From: Shewanella ulleungensis
GTDB lineage: Bacteria; Pseudomonadota; Gammaproteobacteria; Enterobacterales; Shewanellaceae
Direction of reading: 5' to 3'
Length of the DNA: 64,000 nt
NCBI RefSeq assembly: GCF_014648315.1
Contig: NZ_BMQW01000006.1
Span: 62,001-126,000 of the forward strand
A model generated the notes under the pieces. It worked only from the letters and a program-made list of their open reading frames with translations. It had not been told where the DNA came from and made no database searches. A program made the translations under genes and the position numbers. Every line of letters begins with the position of its first letter. Position 1 is the stretch's first letter. This document shows positions 19,215 to 27,727 of this stretch, in pieces.

Positions 19215-19285
19215 CTTTTCAATAATAATACTCAAGTGTCTCACGAGCTTAATCGTGCTGCCATGAGTGTTGTTATGTATGGTAA

Positions 19286-19308
19286 AGCCCCTTAATTGGG
19301 GCTTTTTT
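19286..19308 (+). terminator. Rho-independent terminator of the pst-phoU operon
   Basis: Stem AGCCCC / GGGGCT with loop TTAATT and a run of six T. Confidence 0.85.
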
Positions 19309-19538
19309 ATACCTGTTAAAAGTGACTCCGCACGTATTATCTACACTGGATCCCTTTTCACCTTATGGTAACGGCAATCTAAACAAGGTTGTTGACTGCT
19401 TTTAATTCATGAGTCGTAATCATGTGGACATAATGACAGTGTTGATAATATGCACTGGTTCAAATTGTCCCAAAAATTTTGTAAATCAGTTTTTTATTTT
19501 GAAGTAGATCTCACTTTTGATGTGGCATTGTAATTGCT

Positions 19539-20717
19539 ATGTTTAAGTATCTATTACCTTCGGCAAGATTTATGAGATGCGAAATCAATCGTTACGACAA
19601 CGTCAATAAGATTTCAGGTGAGTTCAGTGGTGCATTTGCAGACTTAGGCACCTTCCTTCCTCTAGTGTTAGGGTTAATTGCTCTTAATCACTTTTCTCCT
19701 CAAGGGATATTCTTAGGTTTCGGCTTGTTTGCATTATTTACAGCGCTTTATTATCGAAGACCTATGCCAGTACAACCTATGAAGGTGATTAGTGCGTTAG
19801 TCATTGCAGAAGGAATGTCACTCGGAATGCTCCAAGCGTCGGCGATATTAATGGGAATTATTTTGCTGATATTAGCTTACAGCGGCATTATTCAATGGAT
19901 GGCTAAGCAGTTATCGCCAGCAATTAGTATTGGTATCCAGTTAGCAATAGGACTTCAGCTTATTTGGCTCGGTGGCGTTATGATGAGCGAAACTTGGTTT
20001 ATTGGTTTACTTGCATTCGGGTTATTGTTCGCTAGTCGTTATATGCCAATGCAATACTTGGTCATGCCGTTAGTGATTATTTTGGGTATTACTTGGCAAT
20101 ATACCAGTGGTACAACGCCTAGCTTTAACTTTACCCAAGCTAGTGCATGGCAATTAAGTTGGCCTAGTATCGATGAATGGGGCTCAGCGGCAATACTATT
20201 AGTATTACCGCAGTTAGCCCTGACACTAACTAATGCCGTCATTGCCGTATCGGCAATGGCCAAAGATAAGTTTCCTGAAGACGCAGCTAAGTTTGAACCA
20301 CAACAATTTGCTAAAAGTTCTGGTTGGGCTAACTTATTGTTAGCTCCCTTTGGGGCTGCAGCCATGTGTCATGGCGCGGGAGGGCTTGCCGTGCAACATC
20401 ACTTTGGTGCTCGGACATGGTTAGCTCCCACTATATTTGGCAGTACATGTATACTCATTGCTATTTTTTGGGGCCAAGGCATTGCCGGTGCGCTTTCATT
20501 AATTCCTCTTGCTATTTTAGGCAGTCTACTTGCAATAGCTGGTACGCAATTAGCGTGGTCAAAACGCTTTATAGATGGTAAGCCTTTTTGTATTTTTGTT
20601 ATTTTTTCAACTGCAACAACATGCTTATTAATTAATACAGCAGCAGGCTTAGCCATTGGAGTGTTATTAGAGTTAGGCCGTTATCAATGGTTGAATGTCG
20701 CTAAAATGAATAAGTAA
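19539..20717 (+). CDS. MOT1-type molybdate/sulfate transporter
   Basis: A 392-residue polytopic membrane protein of the MOT1 (putative molybdate or sulfate) family. The first family motif reads GEFSGAFADLGTFLPLVLGL near residue 30, and the related PMPVQPMKVISALVIAEG follows near 80. The second half has MCHGAGGLAVQHHFGART, another family hallmark. About ten membrane segments are visible. The annotated ATG gives a 30-residue extension before the first motif; ATG 19572 is an alternative start. No molybdenum-cofactor gene is next to it. Molybdate is the better-known substrate of the family, but sulfate cannot be excluded. Confidence 0.82.
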   Translation: MFKYLLPSARFMRCEINRYDNVNKISGEFSGAFADLGTFLPLVLGLIALNHFSPQGIFLGFGLFALFTALYYRRPMPVQPMKVISALVIAEGMSLGMLQASAILMGIILLILAYSGIIQWMAKQLSPAISIGIQLAIGLQLIWLGGVMMSETWFIGLLAFGLLFASRYMPMQYLVMPLVIILGITWQYTSGTTPSFNFTQASAWQLSWPSIDEWGSAAILLVLPQLALTLTNAVIAVSAMAKDKFPEDAAKFEPQQFAKSSGWANLLLAPFGAAAMCHGAGGLAVQHHFGARTWLAPTIFGSTCILIAIFWGQGIAGALSLIPLAILGSLLAIAGTQLAWSKRFIDGKPFCIFVIFSTATTCLLINTAAGLAIGVLLELGRYQWLNVAKMNK

Positions 20718-20799
20718 TTCATTCTGTTTGCCGCTTTTTGGCCAGAGATCAGCAAGCCTTTTAATAGGTTCTAATCGATTCAAAATCGTTAACAGTTTC

Positions 20800-21096
20800 T
20801 AGGGGCTGTTGTTCTTTGCTGGTTAAATTTTGTTCGAGTTAAAAACGTTTTAATCGAGGCGAATGGATTGATGCCTAGCCATCTAGGCAACTCTTTATTT
20901 GCAAAGACTCATTCAACAAAGAGTAAAACGTTTTTGGCCGAACCCTTCGGGCAGCGTTTGTTGGCCATTTTTACTGCGTTATCGACTTTTTATGTAGAAT
21001 AACTACACCTCAAAGTCTCTGCCGCGCAGTTATATATGTGAGTAAAGACCAACAATTCGCTGCAAAAATAACCTTGAAAGATCAACAGACTCTAGA
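20800..21096 (+). mobile_element. MITE-like element with imperfect terminal inverted repeats
   Basis: This non-coding stretch of about 297 bases is bounded by matching inverted ends of roughly 33 bp: both read TCTAG, three variable bases, CTGTTG, one base, TCTTT, then GGTTA in the inward direction. Inside are smaller inverted repeats: TTAAAAACGTTTTA near 20841 against GTAAAACGTTTTTGG near 20923, a GCCTAG/CTAGGC hairpin at 20875-20889, and a GGCCGAACCCTTCGGGC-type palindrome near 20937. There is no transposase frame. I see this as a non-autonomous element, but cannot show a target-site duplication. Confidence 0.55.
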
Positions 21097-21174
21097 CAGT
21101 GAACAGATTTGAAGTGACTAATCAACAAACTGTGTTAACATTTTTATCCTGTTCTTCCTGCTTTTATGTGATAA

Positions 21175-21756
21175 ATGAAAAATACCCTTGCCCGTGGTTT
21201 AATGAATTTATTGCCTATGGTGTTATCCATATGGCTTTTTTGGTCGCTATTTATATCGCTTGATGGTTTAGGTAAGTTATTACTTGAACTCGTGGGTATA
21301 ACGCCTGTGTTTGTGGGGGCAGGTTTTTGCTTAGTCGCCAGCTTGGTGTTTGTCGCCGGTTTGCTTTTTTCAGTTAGTCCTATCGCATGGGTTTATGGCT
21401 GGATAGAACGCCAGTTGATGAAGTTTCCGCTGTTTAAATCGGTTTATGGCAGCATTCGAGATATTGCCAGTTTAATGAATCGAGATGGCCAACCTAAAAC
21501 CCAAAAAACCGTGTTAGTTAAACAAGCTAATGGAAGTTATGTCGTTGGTTTTATCATGAGTGAGACCGCGCCACAACCACTGGCTGATGCATTGCCTGAA
21601 GGTGAGTGGGTGCCAGTATTATTTCAATTAAGCTATCAAATCGCTGGCGTGACCAGTTTAGTAAAACGTGAAGACTTAATTAGTGTTGATTGGTCATTTG
21701 AAGATGCCATGCGTTTTAATCTCACCGCTGGGATTAGCAATACTAAAGCAGAATAA
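21175..21756 (+). CDS. DUF502 family membrane protein
   Basis: A 193-residue inner-membrane protein of the DUF502 family. Two N-terminal hydrophobic segments (about residues 7-28 and 43-68) are followed by the family motif PLFKSVYGSIRDIASLM, then a soluble C-terminal region with VLVKQANGSYVVGFIMSE. A few DUF502 relatives are linked to membrane trafficking in plants, but bacterial members have no settled role. The ATG is preceded by a long T/C-rich stretch with no strong Shine-Dalgarno site. Confidence 0.85.
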   Translation: MKNTLARGLMNLLPMVLSIWLFWSLFISLDGLGKLLLELVGITPVFVGAGFCLVASLVFVAGLLFSVSPIAWVYGWIERQLMKFPLFKSVYGSIRDIASLMNRDGQPKTQKTVLVKQANGSYVVGFIMSETAPQPLADALPEGEWVPVLFQLSYQIAGVTSLVKREDLISVDWSFEDAMRFNLTAGISNTKAE

Positions 21757-21823
21757 TATCAATGGCCTGATTCGTCATCATTGTTACCATGTACTCAATA
21801 TTGTCCTCAAAAGTGTTAAAGCA

Positions 21824-21855
21824 AAGGTTTCATGCCTATTTGGCAATGAAACCTT
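21824..21855 (+). terminator. stem-loop after the DUF502 gene, possible terminator
   Basis: Ten-bp perfect stem AAGGTTTCAT / ATGAAACCTT, with an inner GCC/GGC pair. Only a loose T-rich stretch follows, so termination is uncertain. Confidence 0.4.
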
Positions 21856-21900
21856 GGTTTATGTCATTTTAATAGTCGTATACGTTTGGTGATAAGTGCC

Positions 21901-22144
21901 GATGAATCGTTAGCATTTGCTTATGGTTTACGGATCAGAGCACACACCATGACAGGTGTAGAATTAACCGATAAAAATCCAGAACAAGGCTTTTTATCGT
22001 GTTGAAGTATATCTAGAACATGGCGGCCAGCAATATGACGTAACGGCTTACACTCGTGAGCGGATTATTGCCGACATTATCAGTCAGTATGAACGTTACT
22101 TACATTACCTTTATTTATCGAATTCAGCTCCTGTAGCAAAATGA
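21901..22144 (+). pseudogene. C-terminal fragment of a BCCT choline transporter (BetT-like)
   Basis: Two overlapping frames together match the cytoplasmic C-terminal tail of BetT-type choline transporters. The first reads DESLAFAYGLRIRAHTM and stops at LSC. After a frameshift near 22000 the second reads YRVEVYLEHGGQQYDVTAYT, then IIADIISQYERYLHYLYL. BetT tails have the same order (YRVEVYL, GGQ-YDV, DVLDQYERHLHFL). No transporter core and no start codon remain. A terminator still follows, probably that of the original gene. Confidence 0.75.
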
Positions 22145-22169
22145 TTGTAAAATAACAGCGTATAAACAA

Positions 22170-22213
22170 TTGCCCCAAGCGATAACAGTGATTATCCTTG
22201 GGGTAATTTTTTT
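22170..22213 (+). terminator. Rho-independent terminator following the betT remnant
   Basis: Stem TTGCCCCAAG / CTTGGGGTAA (one G-T pair) with an 18-base loop, followed by seven T. It lies 18 bases before the yajD start and separates the two transcripts. Confidence 0.75.
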
Positions 22214-22230
22214 GTATTAAGTGATGCATC

Positions 22231-22593
22231 ATGTCAACCAATCAAAACTCAAGTAAATTAGATAAAGTCTTAGCAGAAGCCAGAGACTACAAAGCCTCCC
22301 GAGAAAAGGGTTACCGCGAACAAGCGCTGAAACTCTATCCATGGGTTTGTGGTCGCTGTACACGTGAATTCACTCATAAAAATCTCTCAGAATTAACCGT
22401 TCATCACCGCGATCATAATCACGATAATAATCCTTCTGATGGCACCAACTGGGAATTATTGTGTCTGTACTGTCACGACAATGAACATTCTCGCTTTGAA
22501 GAACTCATCCGTTACGGCAGCACTAAAGAAGCCAAACAAGAAGCCGCCACGTTCAATCCATTTGCTGATTTAAAAGCCATGATGAAAAAGTAG
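22231..22593 (+). CDS. yajD: HNH-nuclease-family protein YajD
   Basis: A 120-residue HNH-fold protein that closely follows E. coli YajD (115 residues). The zinc-binding CGRC and CLYCH pairs flank the HNH core LTVHHRDHNHDNNP and GTNWELLC. The conserved tail NPFADLKAMMKK is also present. Whether YajD cleaves DNA in vivo is not established. The gene ends just before a long repeat cluster. Confidence 0.92.
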   Translation: MSTNQNSSKLDKVLAEARDYKASREKGYREQALKLYPWVCGRCTREFTHKNLSELTVHHRDHNHDNNPSDGTNWELLCLYCHDNEHSRFEELIRYGSTKEAKQEAATFNPFADLKAMMKK

Positions 22594-23750
22594 AGGCATA
22601 GCCGTCGTTGCAGCGATGCTAATTACGTAGTCGTTACGGCAATGCTTCCTATTACGTCGTTACAGCAATGCTAATGATTTAGTCGTTCCAGCAATGCTTC
22701 CTACTACGTCGTTCCAGCAATGCTTTTTAGCCGGAATCCAGGTGTTAGCTTTTTTGCTTTTACACAAGGTCAAAAGAAACACCTGGATCCCTGATACAAG
22801 CATTCAGGGATGACGTGCGGGTAGGGACAAACTCCGTCGTTTGTTCATTCGTATTCAAATGACGCCACTACTACGTCGTTTACTTATACGTATCCAAATA
22901 ACACCAACAGCTACGTCATTGCGGCAATGCTTCCTACTACGTCGTTCCGGCAATGCTTTTGAGCCGGAATCCAGGTGTTAGCTTTTTTGCTTTTGCACAA
23001 GGTCAAAAGAAACACCTGGATCCCTGATACAAGCATTCAGGGATGACGTGCGTGTAGGGACAAACTTAGTCGTTTGCTCATTCGTATTCAAATGATGCCA
23101 CAACTTTCTGGTTTACTTATACGTATCCAAATAACACCAACAGCTACGTCATTGCTGCATGCTTCCTACTACGTCGTTCCGGCAATGCTTTTGAGCCGGA
23201 ATCCAGGTGTTATCTTTTTTTACACAAGGTCAAAAGAAACACCTGGATCCCTGATACAAGCATTCAGGGATGACGTGCGAGTGGGGCAACACCTGGATCC
23301 CTGATACAAGCACTCTGGGGTGACGTGTGAGTAGGGACAAACTTAGTCGTTTGTTCATTCGTATCCAGATGACGTCCACTATTACGTCGTTCCGGCAATG
23401 CTTTTGAGCCGGAATCCAGGTGTTAGCTTTTATGCTTTTACACAAGGTCAAAAGAAAACACCTGGATCCCTGATACAGGCACTCAGGGATGACGTGTGGG
23501 TAGGGCAACACCTGGCTCCCTGATACAAGCATTCAGGGATGACGTGCGGGTAGGGCAACACCTGGATCCCTGATACAAGCATTCAGGGATTACGTACGGG
23601 TGGGGACAACGCTTAACACCTAGTACCTAGGATCTAAAATCAGTAAGCGAAGCGTTCCGTCAACCGTTATCAGCATTACCTAATACCAAGAATCTAGGAT
23701 CTAAAATTAGTAAGCTAAGCGTTCCGTCAACCGTTATCAGCATTACCTTA
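22594..23750 (+). repeat. repeat cluster B: REPIN-like palindrome pairs and half units
   Basis: About 1.1 kb without a gene. Full palindrome pairs lie at about 22707-22817, 22940-23052, 23172-23278 and 23395-23498. Extra right-hand half units (AACACCTGG-TCC, stem TCAGGGAT) are at about 23286-23331, 23507-23545 and 23555-23595. Linkers hold CTCATTCGTATTC-type tandem sequence. The block ends with two copies of a different 40-base motif containing AAGCGTTCCGTCAACCGTTA (near 23645 and 23710); the same motif follows clusters A and E. Confidence 0.85.
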
Positions 23751-23763
23751 GACCGCTTGCTTG

Positions 23764-23991
23764 TTATAGCTTTAAGCGTTTTTCTGCTTTAAGCCATTGG
23801 GCGCGTGATAGGGTTTTGTTATTACGGTCACCTAAAAACAATTGTTTTCTCTCGGCGAGTTTGTCTAAAATCTGTTGTTTTTGCGGATCTGTCGCTTGTG
23901 ACCAAATGACAATTTCGTCGATGTGACGAAAGCAGCCCATACAATAATCGTCAGCATTTAAGCCACAACGGGCGACACAAGGCGAGTGCAT
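23764..23991 (-). CDS. DUF1289 family protein
   Basis: A 75-residue protein with the DUF1289 Cys pattern: SPCVARCGLNADDYCMGCFR, four Cys probably binding zinc or an iron-sulfur cluster, followed by EIVIWSQATDPQKQQIL. Many proteobacteria carry one such gene, but its biochemistry is not known. It is divergent from the methyltransferase, and the two 5' ends are only about 80 bases apart, so they share a promoter region. Confidence 0.88.
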   Translation of the reverse strand: MHSPCVARCGLNADDYCMGCFRHIDEIVIWSQATDPQKQQILDKLAERKQLFLGDRNNKTLSRAQWLKAEKRLKL

Positions 23992-24069
23992 AGTTTACAA
24001 TTCCGGTTTGGGTTATCTGAACCCGCATCCTACCATTTCAATCAGCTGAGGTTAACTGTAAGCATCAAT

Positions 24070-25371
24070 ATGTCTTCAATCGATTATCAACACACCTTTA
24101 CAGCACTTGATGCATTGCTTGGACGCTTGGCGCCCTTGTGGCAACTGGTGGCTTTTGAGTGTGACCACTTACCTTGGCAAGCTTCATTTCCTAATCTAGC
24201 ACAAATTGTGTGGCAATTAGACGATGCTGAAATCGATGCGATTGATGCTGATCAGCAGTTACTTGTCGACACACTACTCCCAAGCTTGATAAGCGACATA
24301 AATCAAAGTCAACATCAGCATGCAGCAGAAACAATTGAACAGTTAAGCTTGTTAGTCTTCACTTTGCCTACAAGCACCATTAATACCCTAAACAAGCAAG
24401 CAGCATCAACAGCCGAACAGCAATCTGATTTAGCGCATTTCAGCGCTCATATTAAAGGTCGAAAGTGGCAACAAATTAATGCATTTGCTGAGCAAATTGA
24501 CCCGCAATATCAGCCAGAATTAACTCGGTTACCGATATTAGAATGGTGTGCTGGTAAAGGGCACTTAGGACGATTGGTAGCTAAGCAACAGCAAATTGAA
24601 GTCACGAGTCTCGAATGGCAAGCTAATTTATGTCAACAAGGTCAGGAGTTTGCAAAACAATGGCAGTTGTCGCAGCGGTTTATCTGTGCCGATGCATTTG
24701 CGCCGCTTAACCCTAATGACACGATACTTTATCCGCAGCAACATGCTATTGCGCTGCATGCTTGTGGTGATTTGCATGTACGTTTATTAAACCTTGCAAC
24801 TCAGGCCAATACTCAGGCGATTTCGATTTCACCTTGTTGTTACCATTTAATCCAAGACACACATTATCAACCACTTTCAACTCAAGCCAAAGCCAGCAAA
24901 ATAAAGCTTTCCAGGCATGATCTACAACTGCCATTGCAGCAAAGCGTCATTGCCAGTCCCAAGCAACAATCATTGCGCTTACAAGAAGTGTCGTGGCGCT
25001 TAGGGTTCGACAGCCTCCAGCGTCAGGTACGATCTATTGATGCTTATTTACCTGTTCCAACGGTTAAACAGAGCCAACTCAGTGGCAGTTTTAGCGATTT
25101 TTGCCTCTGGGCTGCAAATTACAAGAAGTTAGTACTCCCTAACGACATCGATTTCGATGTATTTTTACAGCGTGGAATAGCACGACAACGGTTAACAAAG
25201 CGCATAGACTTAGTCGCGCATTTATTTCGTCGAGCTCTAGAAGCGTGGTTATTGCTCGACCGAGTATGTTTTTTGCAACAACATGGATATGAGGTTTCAC
25301 TGAGTGAATTTTGTGCAAACAGTGTTACACCACGAAATGCCTTTATCCAGGCAATTAAAACAACAGCTTAA
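24070..25371 (+). CDS. SAM-dependent methyltransferase-like protein (Methyltransf_32 type)
   Basis: About 433 residues. The SAM-binding motif I is LEWCAGKGHLGRLVA, followed by VTSLEW, and the later ALHACGDLHVRLLN and ISPCCYHLI match the pattern of the Methyltransf_32 family (the group of GSTCD and METTL25 C-terminal domains). The N-terminal half (about 160 residues) is helical and not recognised. The ATG at 24070 was chosen because the upstream in-frame ATG at 23986 would overlap the divergent DUF1289 gene. Substrate unknown; the CC pair may contribute to metal binding. Confidence 0.75.
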   Translation: MSSIDYQHTFTALDALLGRLAPLWQLVAFECDHLPWQASFPNLAQIVWQLDDAEIDAIDADQQLLVDTLLPSLISDINQSQHQHAAETIEQLSLLVFTLPTSTINTLNKQAASTAEQQSDLAHFSAHIKGRKWQQINAFAEQIDPQYQPELTRLPILEWCAGKGHLGRLVAKQQQIEVTSLEWQANLCQQGQEFAKQWQLSQRFICADAFAPLNPNDTILYPQQHAIALHACGDLHVRLLNLATQANTQAISISPCCYHLIQDTHYQPLSTQAKASKIKLSRHDLQLPLQQSVIASPKQQSLRLQEVSWRLGFDSLQRQVRSIDAYLPVPTVKQSQLSGSFSDFCLWAANYKKLVLPNDIDFDVFLQRGIARQRLTKRIDLVAHLFRRALEAWLLLDRVCFLQQHGYEVSLSEFCANSVTPRNAFIQAIKTTA

Positions 25372-25622
25372 GTTGGTTAATATGTATTTTTACAACTAAG
25401 CCTTTGTTTAAGCTATTTTATTTAACGTAACTCTGTAATAATCAAGGCGCTAGTTAATCAACAGCCTTCACAAAGCCGTAAAAAAAACATCAAAGAAGCC
25501 GAGTTAGCTGCGGTTTTTGATTGAATATTTAAGCCATTCTTGTTCAAATGGCGGGTTAATAATGAATAACAATTATTCTAGTGGCTTTGGGCTTGCTAGA
25601 GCGAAGCGAATTATACGGTTTA

Positions 25623-26672
25623 ATGAAATATTCACGCGTCTATATCAATAGTCTGGCTTATGAGCTAGCACCACAAATAGTGTCGAGTAGCGATTTAGAA
25701 TCTCGCTTAGCACCGCTATATCAAAAGTTTCGTATTCCAATGGGGCAACTTGCCGCATTAACGGGTATTACTGAGCGCCGTTGGTGGCCCAAAGGCCATC
25801 GTTTATCAGACGGTGCAATTGCCGCTGCCCGTAAAGCAGTAAACGAAACTGGCATTAATGTCAGTGATCTAGGCGCAGTTGTTTATACCGGAGTGTGTCG
25901 TGACCAACACGAACCCGCTACCGCGTGCCGCATAGCTGCTGAACTTGGCGTGTCAAAAGATACGGCAATTTACGACATCAGTAACGCCTGTTTAGGGGTG
26001 TTGTCGGGTATTTTAGACATTGCTAACCGTATCGAGCTTGGGCAAATTAAAGCGGGGATGGTGGTGTCGTGCGAATCTGCACGAGACATCGTCGATGCCA
26101 CAATTGACCACATGTTAGCCGAACCGACAATGCAAAACTTTGCCCAGTCATTGGCAACACTCACAGGAGGCTCAGGCGCTGTTGCCGTTATTCTAACCGA
26201 TGGTAGCTTACCACTCACCACCACTCGTCAACATCAGTTACTTGGTGCCAGTCATTTGTCTGCGCCAGAACATCACCAATTGTGCCAATGGGGCTTACAA
26301 GAAGCAGGGCACTTATTGTATCGCGAGTTTATGCGTACCGACGCGGTTACCTTGCTTAAAGAAGGTGTCGAGCTTGCTAAACACACGTGGGAACACTTTT
26401 TAGAGCAACGCGACTGGGTTGTTGAGCAAGTTGACAAAGTGATTTGTCACCAAGTTGGCGCATCAAACCGCAGGCAAGTGCTTAATGCATTAAGCATTCC
26501 GCATGAGAAAGAGTATCCAACCTACCAAAAGCTTGGCAACATGGGGACAGTGTCGTTACCTGTTACCGCCGCCATCGCACACGATGAAGGTTTTTTACGT
26601 GTTGGCGACCAAGTCAGCTTTTTAGGCATAGGCAGTGGTTTAAACTGCATGATGTTAGGAATTAAATGGTAA
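25623..26672 (+). CDS. oleA: OleA, acyl-CoA head-to-head condensing thiolase-family enzyme
   Basis: OleA joins two fatty acyl-CoAs by a non-decarboxylative Claisen condensation, giving a 2-alkyl-3-ketoacid, the first step of long-chain olefin synthesis. The 349-residue protein is a KAS III/thiolase-fold member. The active-site Cys is in DISNACLGVLSG, the His in VICHQVGASN and the Asn in LGNMGTVSLP. CRDQHEPATAC holds the Glu known to act as base across the dimer in OleA. ATG 25623 (MKYSRVYINSLAYELAP) gives the usual OleA N-terminus; upstream codons add 14 unconserved residues. First gene of oleABCD. The ribosome-binding site is weak. Confidence 0.93.
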   Translation: MKYSRVYINSLAYELAPQIVSSSDLESRLAPLYQKFRIPMGQLAALTGITERRWWPKGHRLSDGAIAAARKAVNETGINVSDLGAVVYTGVCRDQHEPATACRIAAELGVSKDTAIYDISNACLGVLSGILDIANRIELGQIKAGMVVSCESARDIVDATIDHMLAEPTMQNFAQSLATLTGGSGAVAVILTDGSLPLTTTRQHQLLGASHLSAPEHHQLCQWGLQEAGHLLYREFMRTDAVTLLKEGVELAKHTWEHFLEQRDWVVEQVDKVICHQVGASNRRQVLNALSIPHEKEYPTYQKLGNMGTVSLPVTAAIAHDEGFLRVGDQVSFLGIGSGLNCMMLGIKW

Positions 26673-26730
26673 GCCTTAGGCTGAATTTAATTTTTGCATA
26701 TCATTATAAAAATAGTTAACAGGATGCATC

Positions 26731-27606
26731 ATGCTAGACAACTTACTGCCATTTAAAAGTCATTATTTAGACCGTAACGGCAATAAACTGCACTACATCA
26801 ATGAAGGCCAGGGCGAGCCAGTGGTTATGGTGCACGGTAATCCTAGTTGGAGTTACTACTACCGTAATTTAGTGAGCGCGTTGAGCGATCAGCATCAATG
26901 TATTGTGCCAGACCATATTGGTTGCGGCTTATCAGACAAGCCTGACGATCCACAATACGATTACACCTTGAAAAACCGTATTGATGACTTAGAAGCCTTA
27001 CTTGACAGCTTAGATGTTAAACAAAACATCACCTTAGTGGTACACGACTGGGGCGGTATGATTGGAATGGGCTTTGCTGCTCGTCATCCTGATCGCATCA
27101 AACGTATAGTGTGTTTAAACACGGCAGCATTTCACTTACCCAAAACTAAGCCGTTTCCGTGGGCATTGTGGATTTGCCGCGAAACCTTACTCGGCACTTT
27201 GCTTGTACGTGGGTTAAATGCTTTTTCATCAGCGGCTTCGTACGTAGGTGTTAAACGCAAACCCATGTCTAAAGAAGTGCGTGAAGCTTATGTCGCACCA
27301 TTTGATTCTTGGAAAAACCGTATTTCGACATTACGCTTTGTTCAAGACATTCCACTCAAACCTGGCGACAGAAACTACGACCTAGTGACGAGTATTGGCG
27401 ATAGTTTAAGTCAATTTGCTGACGTACCCACGTTGATTTGTTTTGGTTTACAAGATTTTGTATTTGATAAGTATTTTTTAGAAGAATGGCGACAGCGAAT
27501 GCCTCATGCAACGGTGCACGAGTTTGCTGACTGCGGTCATTACATTCTTGAAGATGCCAGCGACGAAGTGATTGGCTTAATTAAAGACTTCATCGAAAAA
27601 AATTAA
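26731..27606 (+). CDS. oleB: OleB, beta-lactone decarboxylase (alpha/beta hydrolase)
   Basis: OleB converts the cis-beta-lactone made by OleC into the olefin and CO2. The 291-residue protein is related to haloalkane dehalogenases: oxyanion motif VHGNPSWSYYYRNL, nucleophile Asp in VVHDWGGMIG, and catalytic His in ADCGHYILEDA. It lies 58 bases after oleA. A strong hairpin follows, before oleC. OleB, OleC and OleD are known to assemble into a complex in other bacteria. Confidence 0.92.
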   Translation: MLDNLLPFKSHYLDRNGNKLHYINEGQGEPVVMVHGNPSWSYYYRNLVSALSDQHQCIVPDHIGCGLSDKPDDPQYDYTLKNRIDDLEALLDSLDVKQNITLVVHDWGGMIGMGFAARHPDRIKRIVCLNTAAFHLPKTKPFPWALWICRETLLGTLLVRGLNAFSSAASYVGVKRKPMSKEVREAYVAPFDSWKNRISTLRFVQDIPLKPGDRNYDLVTSIGDSLSQFADVPTLICFGLQDFVFDKYFLEEWRQRMPHATVHEFADCGHYILEDASDEVIGLIKDFIEKN

Positions 27607-27613
27607 TTACACC

Positions 27614-27639
27614 CTAAAAGGCTCATTTGAGCCTTTTAG
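27614..27639 (+). terminator. perfect hairpin between oleB and oleC
   Basis: Eleven-bp perfect stem CTAAAAGGCTC / GAGCCTTTTAG with an ATTT loop. The T run lies within the 3' arm, so it may act as a partial or attenuating terminator inside the ole operon, or protect the oleAB message. Confidence 0.5.
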
Positions 27640-27727
27640 CTATTTAATCATCTAAAATTATCTATATGTTGGCGTACTTGTTAACCTGCATATATGCGTT
27701 ATTCACATTAGCCCAAAATGAAGCCAC

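Noticed and set aside
21683..21892. Plus-strand frame of 69 codons overlapping the end of the DUF502 gene
   Set aside because: It is out of frame with DUF502, covers the stem-loop after it, and has no start signal.
22600..23600. Regular repeats that could suggest a CRISPR array (also 9600-10500 and 31940-34430)
   Set aside because: The repeated units are long palindrome pairs with conserved, homologous spacers and tandem linkers. Spacers are not unique, and no cas gene is present.
23986..24069. N-terminal extension of the methyltransferase
   Set aside because: It would overlap the start of the divergent DUF1289 gene, and the added residues look unrelated to the domain.
25372..25622. Possible terminator or leader structure before oleA
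   Set aside because: The GCCGAG-CTGCGG region near 25498 does not form a consistent stem.
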